In this document: positions 4,461-9,200 of the stretch, one piece after another | Layout: the number at the start of each line of letters is the position of its first letter | How positions within the stretch are numbered: the stretch's first letter is position 1 | DNA from: JANNHP01 sp031404455 | Lineage (GTDB): Bacteria > Planctomycetota > JAJSAM01 > JAJVHW01 | Assembly (NCBI GenBank): GCA_031404455.1 | Contig: JANNHP010000175.1 | Span: 1-9,200 of the forward strand | DNA length: 9,200 bases | Direction of reading: 5' to 3' | Made by a program: the position numbers and the translations under genes | Notes under the pieces: model-generated | What the model saw: only the letters and a program-made list of their open reading frames with translations | Told to the model about the DNA's origin: nothing | The model's database searches: none

Positions 4461-7357
4461 TGGTTCTCCTCCCACCGCTGCTTCCTCTGCGCGCGCCTCT
4501 TCGCGCCGAGGAGGCCGCCGGACGGTGCCGCGTGCGGAGCCGACGCCGCCCCCGGTGGACTCGGTGCGTCCGGAGGCACGCTCGGGGCCGGCGTCTCGCC
4601 CGCGGCCGACAACGCGTCGAAGGTTCCGATGGGCATCGGCGTCGCCGCGCCTCGCGTCACGACTGCGTGCGGAGGTCGTACATTCGAATTCTGGCGCCTC
4701 GCCAGAATTCGATCCCACGGGATGCGCACGCGGCGGATGGCCACGTCGAGGACGAGGAGCAGCGCCGCCACGGCCGCGATCCACGGCCAGAGCTCGAGCG
4801 ATTCCGTGCTCCGGCCCGCGGCACCCTCCCACGGCGCCCGCCGCGCGTTCGGCGCGTTCGGGTCCTTCGCGAGCGCGTCGTCGAGCTTGTCGAGGTCGAG
4901 GATCGTGGCGCCGGCGCTCTCCAGCGTGGCGAAGAAGCGCTCGTTCGAGCGCTGCGCGAGGTGCTCGGCGGAGTAGGGCACGCAGATCGCGGCCATCGCG
5001 AGCGCCGGGGCCGCGTCCGGCGTCGCGGGATCGCGGTAGACGAGGTTCGCGACCGAGGTGCCCACGTGCTTCGCGGGGAAGCGTCCCTCGTAGCGACCGG
5101 GACCGGTCTGCTCCACGCGGAACTCCTCGCTGGAACCGTCGGGGAGCACGGCCGATCCGCGCACCTCGAGACCGTTCGCGAACGACCCGTCGGGGCGCAG
5201 CACGTCGAGCGCGATGTGCGCGGTGCCGCCGGAGACGTCGGTGGAAGTGCGGGCACCCGCGCGGTTCAGCGCGCGGAGCGAGCTCGTCACCATCTGCCCG
5301 AAGAAGCGTCCGTATCCGCCCCACGCGGCCCAGTCCTGCGCCCACGCGGACGCGTCGCTGGTCCAAGCCGTGCTCTGGCCGAGTCCGCACCTCCAGGTGG
5401 AGAGGATCGGATCGCCCTCGGGCCCCGCGAGCACGAGCTCCGTGTTCGGCTTCTCGCTCGTCACCACGTATCCGCGCAGCGCCGGGAGGTCGCCCTCGCC
5501 GATGTCGCGGACCATGCGGTGGAGTCCGGTCACGGTCGGTTTGAAGAGTTCCTCGCGCACGGCGGAGCGCCGCACGGTGACCGCCTCCTTCAGGAAGATC
5601 TCCGGCAGGCGCTCGATGTTCGCGGCGTCGACGAAGTAGTAGTGGCCGCCGTTCGACTCCGCGAGGCGGCGCATGACGGGCTCGGAGTGCTCGCGGCTGT
5701 GCGGGTTGACGAGCACCGTCGAGATCGTGATCCGGTCGGCCACGATGTTCGCCGCCAGCTCGTCGTCGGGCATCGCCGGGTCGCCGTCCGAGATGATGAT
5801 CATGTGCTTGACGGCCGCGGTGCTCTTCTGCAGTCCCTCCCACGCCATCTGCACGATCGACGCGAAGCTCGGCATGTCGGCCGGGAACGCGGCGTCGATC
5901 AGCCCGCAGATCTTCTGCTTGTCCGTCGCGCGCTGGAGCTCGACGACCCAGCGGTCGCCGCCCTGCATGTCGTAGTCGAGGACGCCGATCTCGTCGGAGG
6001 ACGAGAGCGCGCGGATGGCGCGCTTGGTGATGGCGCGCGCGGCGGCGTTGCCGTCGGGGAATTCGCACGTGTGCAGCACGATGACGAGGGCGCCCGCGGG
6101 CAGGACGCGCTTCTGCGAGATCTCGCACGACACCGGCAGCACGGCTTCGAGGTCCGTCCCTGCGTAGCCACCTGGTCCGTACGTGCGCGGGCCGCCGATG
6201 CAGACGAGCCCGACGCCGAGATCCCGCACCGCGGACGCGAGGATCCGCCGCTGCACGTCGGTCAGCGCGAACGCGGCGACGTTCTCGATGACGACCGCGT
6301 CGTAGGGCACGAGCCCGCCCGGGTCCGAGGGGATGATCTCCGGGCCGCCCGCGTCGAGGTCGGCGTCGAGGTTCTCGCGGAGCGCCGCCTCGAGCGGACT
6401 CTTCGCTGCGGCGGTCGCGAGCAGCACGCGCCCGCGTCCCCGCACGATCACCGCGGCGCGGCCGCGGTTGTTCGCCGGATTGCCGTCGGACTCGGGCTCG
6501 ACGATCGCCTCGATGCGGTGGAAGCCCGACCGGTCGAACCGCCACGGGAGTTCGAACACGTTCGCGCCGCGGTCGAGTGTGCGGTCCTGGGCCGCGACCT
6601 CCACGTCGTCGACGAGGAACCGCACGCGCGCGGCGACGGAGTCGTGGGTGCTCTGCACGACGAGCCGCACCGGCACCGGCGCGACGGTTCCCGCCGCGGC
6701 GGGGGCGACCAGCTTCTCGACGAGGACTTCGCGCTGCCGCTCGTAGCGCACCGGGACGACCTGCACGTCCACGTGGTCGGCGACGAGTTCGCGGACGGCC
6801 GCGGCCGCGTCGCCGCGCGTCTCGTTGCCGTCGGTCACGAGCACGATGCGCCGCGCGCCGCCCGGCGGGAACCCGGCGCGGGCGATCCGCAGCGCGCCGT
6901 CGGCGTCGCTCTCGCCGCGCGGGATCTTCGACGCGAGGTTCGCGGGGTCGATGACGACCGCCTCCATGCGGCGCGTGGAGGAGACGCGGGCGAACGGGGC
7001 CTCGACCGCGGCGCCGTCGGCGAAGACGACGAACGAGGCGTCGTCCTCCTCGCCGCGGAGCGAGGAGCTCTCGCGGATGAAGTCGCCCGCGCGCTGGAGC
7101 GCGTCGGGCGGCATGCTCTCGGAGACGTCGAGCGCGTACGCCACGGAGCGACCCTTGCTGTCCGTCTCCACGCGGGGCACGCAGAGAGCGAGCGCCAGCG
7201 CGGCGAGGAGGATCGTGCGGGCCGCGAGCGCCGCCCAGTCGCCGGCGCGCGGGCGGCCTTTCGTCGAGCGGAGCGCGATCCACGCGAAGAGCGGGGCCGC
7301 GAGGAGCACGAGGAGCCACTCGGGGCGCAGCAGCGTCAGCGCGAACGCGAGCGTCAT
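4457..7357 (-). CDS. VWA / glutamine-amidotransferase-like / VWA membrane protein
   Basis: A 966-aa membrane protein. Hydrophobic segments at about 11-28 and 43-60 are followed by a VWA domain with intact MIDAS DVSES (77-81) and VTDGNE (174-179). After a beta-rich stretch comes a class I glutamine-amidotransferase-like region (about 305-410) ending CIGGPRTYGPGGYAG (386-400). A second VWA-like domain (about 422-595) has His-Thr-Cys-Glu-Phe (429-433) where DxSxS is expected, although IISDGDP (521-527) remains. A further region (600-790) precedes a membrane helix (856-874) and a Pro/Ala-rich, finally basic tail. The architecture resembles large VWA/GATase-like proteins common in Planctomycetota; their function is unknown, and enzymatic amidotransfer is unlikely because no catalytic triad is evident. 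The ATG at 7357 overlaps the permease stop (ATGA) and lacks its own Shine-Dalgarno, implying translational coupling. An in-frame upstream extension would run through the permease gene and is rejected. Confidence 0.9.
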   Translation of the reverse strand: MTLAFALTLLRPEWLLVLLAAPLFAWIALRSTKGRPRAGDWAALAARTILLAALALALCVPRVETDSKGRSVAYALDVSESMPPDALQRAGDFIRESSSLRGEEDDASFVVFADGAAVEAPFARVSSTRRMEAVVIDPANLASKIPRGESDADGALRIARAGFPPGGARRIVLVTDGNETRGDAAAAVRELVADHVDVQVVPVRYERQREVLVEKLVAPAAAGTVAPVPVRLVVQSTHDSVAARVRFLVDDVEVAAQDRTLDRGANVFELPWRFDRSGFHRIEAIVEPESDGNPANNRGRAAVIVRGRGRVLLATAAAKSPLEAALRENLDADLDAGGPEIIPSDPGGLVPYDAVVIENVAAFALTDVQRRILASAVRDLGVGLVCIGGPRTYGPGGYAGTDLEAVLPVSCEISQKRVLPAGALVIVLHTCEFPDGNAAARAITKRAIRALSSSDEIGVLDYDMQGGDRWVVELQRATDKQKICGLIDAAFPADMPSFASIVQMAWEGLQKSTAAVKHMIIISDGDPAMPDDELAANIVADRITISTVLVNPHSREHSEPVMRRLAESNGGHYYFVDAANIERLPEIFLKEAVTVRRSAVREELFKPTVTGLHRMVRDIGEGDLPALRGYVVTSEKPNTELVLAGPEGDPILSTWRCGLGQSTAWTSDASAWAQDWAAWGGYGRFFGQMVTSSLRALNRAGARTSTDVSGGTAHIALDVLRPDGSFANGLEVRGSAVLPDGSSEEFRVEQTGPGRYEGRFPAKHVGTSVANLVYRDPATPDAAPALAMAAICVPYSAEHLAQRSNERFFATLESAGATILDLDKLDDALAKDPNAPNARRAPWEGAAGRSTESLELWPWIAAVAALLLVLDVAIRRVRIPWDRILARRQNSNVRPPHAVVTRGAATPMPIGTFDALSAAGETPAPSVPPDAPSPPGAASAPHAAPSGGLLGAKRRAQRKQRWEENQ
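4459..4472. repeat. 14-bp direct repeat, right copy (end of VWA/GATase-like gene)
   Basis: Identical to 2617-2630. On the minus strand it encodes the last residues (EENQ) and the first two bases of the TAG stop of the long VWA protein, so the same 14 bases are coding here and a ribosome binding site plus start codon in the other copy. Confidence 0.8.
4684..4712. repeat. Perfect 13-bp-arm palindrome embedded in coding sequence
   Basis: TCGAATTCTGGCG (4684-4696) and its exact reverse complement (4700-4712) are separated by CCT. It lies in frame in the long VWA gene, about eight residues after the C-terminal membrane helix, encoding roughly DRILARRQNSN (882-892). Codons CGA, ATT, AGG and AAT are uncommon in this gene, and two GAATTC hexamers make a local AT-rich island. 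This looks like a small REP-type palindrome tolerated in a flexible linker. Confidence 0.75.
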
Positions 7358-8979
7358 CCGTCGACCCGGGTGCGGTACATGTGGAAGAGCCGACGATAGA
7401 CGGCGAGGCCCACCGAGGCGTAGAGAGCGATCCAGATCGCGCCGCAGACGAGCGCGAAGGAGAGGTCGCCGGCGTCCGGCGGCGCGACGGCGGTGTTGCC
7501 CGCGTCCGACCCGCCTGTTCGCAGCGCCGCGGCGGGCAGGAGAGCGAGCGACACGGGGTTCGCGCCGAACGCGACGGACATCCGGATCCACGGATCGACC
7601 TCGCGGAAGGCGCCCTCGACCGTAAAGCCGAGGTTCGCGGCGAGGAGCACCGCCACGATCCCGTAGGCACCCATCGTCCGGAGCACCGCGCGGTTGGGGT
7701 TCGGCTGGTCGAGCGACTGCGAGAGGCCGAAGATCGCCCACACCGAGATGGCGAGGGTTCCCATCGCGGCGGTGAGGAACGCCGCGAGCGGCGAGAAGAC
7801 GCCGAGCGGCCACGCGGCGACGATCAGGTGGAGGAAGGGCACCGCGAGGCACGGCGCGAAGCTGCGGAAGAGTCCGAGGAGCTTGCCCGTGACGATGTCG
7901 CGCGGCGTGAGGGGCGTGGCGCGCACGAGGTCGAGCGTGCGGCCCTCGCGCTCGGCCGAGAGCGACGTCGCGCCCGCGGCGGTGACGGCGAGCACGATCA
8001 GGAACGTCTGCATGGCGAGCACGCCGAAGTGGAGCGGGAGGAACGTCCACTCGTCGCGCTGGCGGCACAGCAGCACGAACACGACCTCCGACCCGATGAG
8101 CAGGCCGAGGAGCCCGCGCCCGGCGCCGGCGCGAAGGAAGCTGCCGCGCGTCTCGCGATCGAGCACCGGGTTCTCGTGTCGGAGCGCGCGGCAGGAGCGC
8201 CCGGACAGCGCGGCGACGCGGGCTGAATCGATGATTCCGCGGCCCTCGCGCCCGAGACGCCACGCCACGAGGACGACCGTGCCGACTGCGAGCGCGGCGC
8301 TCCATGCGACGAGGACGTACGGTCCGGTCGAGGACGCCGAGCCCGGCTCGAGCGCGACGGCCATCGCGTGCAGCGGCGAGATCGCCGAGTCAAGGGCGAG
8401 CCCGTTGGCGGCGGCGTAGTCGCCGGCGAGGTAGAGGAGCGCGATCGACGCGGCGGCCGCGAGGTAGGCCGTCACCACGGCGATCGTCGTGCGGCGCGCG
8501 AACGCCGAGGCGAGGTACGCCGGGACCGCGACGATCAGCCCCGTGGCCGTGAGGACGGCCGTCGCGGCGAAGAGCTGCGATCCGCGCACGCCGCCGAAGA
8601 GGAGGCTCGACGCGAGGGGCGGCCACGTGGCGACGATCAGCGTGAGGAAGATCGCGGTCCGCGCCGCGAATGCGCCTGCGGAAATGGAGAGGGCCGAGAG
8701 CGGCGTGGTGAGGAGGACGGGCAGCGTGCTGCCGGCGCGCGCGTGGACGAGCACCGTCGAGAACGACGCGGGCACCGCGAGGAGGACCAGTCCCATCCCG
8801 ATCGTGGTCGATGCGCTGAAGACGAGCGACCCGACGTTCGAGTAGTCGCTGGTCGCGTAGGCGCGCAGCACCAATACGAGCAGCGTGGCGCCCATGATCG
8901 ACGCCATCGCGAAGCGCAGGATCTGGAACCGCGCGGACGCGCTGAAGGCGACGAAGTCCCGCTCGAAGACCGCGTGCAT
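7354..8979 (-). CDS. ABC-2 type transporter permease, fused two-unit form
   Basis: A 541-aa polytopic membrane protein with about a dozen hydrophobic segments. The second half carries the cytoplasmic signature of ABC-2 permeases: NPVLDRE (270-276) and SAEREGRTLDLVRATPLTPRDI (341-362) followed by GKLLG. The first half holds diverged counterparts, HAVFERDF (2-9) and STLPVLLTTPLS (84-95), so the protein seems to be two permease units fused head to tail. It would form the membrane channel of an exporter, energised by a separate ATP-binding subunit not seen in this window. ATG at 8979 is preceded by GGAGGAG only one base away (8981-8987), an unusually tight spacing, but no better start exists and the N-terminus fits the repeat unit. 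Its stop overlaps the start of the VWA/GATase-like gene (ATGA, 7354-7357). The substrate is unknown. Confidence 0.9.
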   Translation of the reverse strand: MHAVFERDFVAFSASARFQILRFAMASIMGATLLVLVLRAYATSDYSNVGSLVFSASTTIGMGLVLLAVPASFSTVLVHARAGSTLPVLLTTPLSALSISAGAFAARTAIFLTLIVATWPPLASSLLFGGVRGSQLFAATAVLTATGLIVAVPAYLASAFARRTTIAVVTAYLAAAASIALLYLAGDYAAANGLALDSAISPLHAMAVALEPGSASSTGPYVLVAWSAALAVGTVVLVAWRLGREGRGIIDSARVAALSGRSCRALRHENPVLDRETRGSFLRAGAGRGLLGLLIGSEVVFVLLCRQRDEWTFLPLHFGVLAMQTFLIVLAVTAAGATSLSAEREGRTLDLVRATPLTPRDIVTGKLLGLFRSFAPCLAVPFLHLIVAAWPLGVFSPLAAFLTAAMGTLAISVWAIFGLSQSLDQPNPNRAVLRTMGAYGIVAVLLAANLGFTVEGAFREVDPWIRMSVAFGANPVSLALLPAAALRTGGSDAGNTAVAPPDAGDLSFALVCGAIWIALYASVGLAVYRRLFHMYRTRVDG

Positions 8980-9058
8980 GCTCCTCCGGTGCCGGTCAGA
9001 CGAAGCCGCACGTCTCCGAACTGTTCGCTCCGGCGATCAGGCCGCGAGGGGCGAGATG
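8980..9058. other. Intergenic leader upstream of the permease gene
   Basis: No gene is visible. On the minus strand this would be the leader of the permease gene, with GGAGGAG at 8981-8987. An 11-bp palindrome, CGAACTGTTCG (9017-9027), is the only notable sequence and could be a regulator half-site pair, but I cannot match it to a known operator. No clear promoter was found. Confidence 0.4.
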
Positions 9059-9156
9059 TCTCGGTAGGGGCGGACCCCCGTGTCCGCCCGACGCGGGATC
9101 GGCGAGGGCGTGGCTCCCAGCGAAACCAGGGCGGACACGGGGGTCCGCCCCAAACC
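9059..9156. repeat. Long inverted repeat, REP/MITE-like, copy 2
   Basis: The left arm (9059-9089) is identical over 31 bases to the left arm of copy 1 at 1474-1504. The right arm (from 9129) pairs perfectly over its inner 23 bases to about 9151, but its outer end is diverged (CAAACC in place of CTACCGAGA). The 39-base spacer is unrelated to that of copy 1. The element occupies the gap upstream of the permease gene. Confidence 0.8.
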
Positions 9157-9165
9157 AGAGGTTTG
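9151..9165. terminator. Short hairpin at the outer end of repeat copy 2
   Basis: CAAACC (9151-9156) and GGTTTG (9160-9165) form a perfect 6-bp stem with a three-base loop, just after the possible stop codon of a minus-strand gene at 9167-9169. Together with the adjacent long inverted repeat it could form a compound 3'-end structure for that transcript. No T-run follows, so a role in termination is uncertain. Confidence 0.3.
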
Positions 9166-9166
9166 A

Positions 9167-9200
9167 TTAGCCGCGCAGTGCCATGACGGCCCGCGTCGCC
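9167..9200 (-). CDS. Possible C-terminal end of a further minus-strand gene
   Basis: One minus-strand frame reads ATRAVMALRG and ends in TAA at 9167-9169. Eleven codons are too few to identify anything. The position, just upstream of an ABC-2 permease that lacks a partner here, would suit an ABC ATP-binding subunit, but this is only expectation from context. Confidence 0.3.
   Translation of the reverse strand, partial: ATRAVMALRG

Noticed and set aside
2740..5544. Long plus-strand open frame across the protease and the end of the VWA gene
   Set aside because: It is Arg/Ala-rich throughout and spans two convergent genes with good domain evidence in other frames. It is a composition artefact.
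4532..7399. Long plus-strand open frame antisense to the VWA/GATase-like gene
   Set aside because: The composition is rich in Arg, Glu, His, Val and Asp, typical of the antisense of GC-rich coding DNA, with no recognisable motif or ribosome binding site.
4353..7670. A very long open frame on the minus strand offset from the VWA gene (over 1100 codons)
   Set aside because: It is dominated by Arg, Ala, Gly and Pro and shows no domain, as expected of an off-frame reading of GC-rich DNA. The overlapping frame has clear VWA and membrane features.
7358..8305. N-terminal extension of the VWA/GATase-like protein into the permease gene
   Set aside because: The extension is low-complexity Arg-rich sequence, antiparallel to none but out of frame with the well-supported permease. 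ATG 7357 with its ATGA overlap explains the start.
9017..9027. CGAACTGTTCG as a LexA/SOS-type box
   Set aside because: The half-sites CGAAC and GTTCG are separated by one base, whereas the Gram-positive type box has four between them. No damage-response gene is adjacent.
1..9200. tRNA, rRNA, CRISPR array or integrase
   Set aside because: I saw no tRNA-like cloverleaf, no rRNA stretch, no regularly spaced short direct repeats and no recombinase or transposase motifs in either strand.

Overview
The window is very GC-rich bacterial DNA, almost fully coding, with third positions dominated by G/C. The gene set fits a Planctomycetota-type bacterium: a BatA-like von Willebrand factor A (VWA) membrane protein, a DUF58 protein, a MoxR ATPase, a long VWA/glutamine-amidotransferase-like membrane protein whose second VWA site reads His-Thr-Cys-Glu, and an ABC-2 permease. 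That assignment rests on family resemblance recalled from memory, not on a marker gene.

Layout, left to right. 1-566 (minus): 5' part of a BatA-like gene running off the left edge. 563-1438 (minus): DUF58 protein, joined to the BatA gene by a 4-bp GTGA overlap. 1439-1598: a 160-bp gap mostly filled by a long inverted repeat. 1599-2618 (minus): MoxR AAA+ ATPase. 2681-4450 (plus): a secreted serine protease of the lysyl-endopeptidase type, the only complete plus-strand gene. 4457-7357 (minus): 966-aa VWA/GATase-like/VWA membrane protein. 7354-8979 (minus): fused two-unit ABC-2 permease, joined to the VWA gene by an ATGA overlap. 8980-9166: intergenic, with a second copy of the inverted repeat. 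9167-9200: possibly the last codons of a further minus-strand gene.

The minus-strand genes read as one functional group transcribed right to left: ABC permease, VWA/GATase-like protein, MoxR, DUF58, BatA. MoxR ATPases are generally thought to act as chaperones that remodel VWA-domain partners. Here three VWA-type proteins accompany one MoxR, and two of them are membrane anchored next to an ABC exporter permease. No ATP-binding subunit is in view; one may lie beyond the right edge.

The most striking observation concerns the protease gene. It is flanked by an exact 14-bp direct repeat (2617-2630 and 4459-4472). One copy is the end of the VWA/GATase-like coding sequence and the other is the ribosome binding site and start of moxR. 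Removing the protease segment and one repeat copy would restore a 4-bp GTGA stop/start overlap between these two genes, the same arrangement as the DUF58/BatA junction. This suggests the protease cassette was inserted into an originally continuous operon. Two kinds of palindromic repeat are also present: a roughly 100-bp inverted repeat in two intergenic gaps, and a 13-bp-arm palindrome embedded in frame in the long VWA gene.
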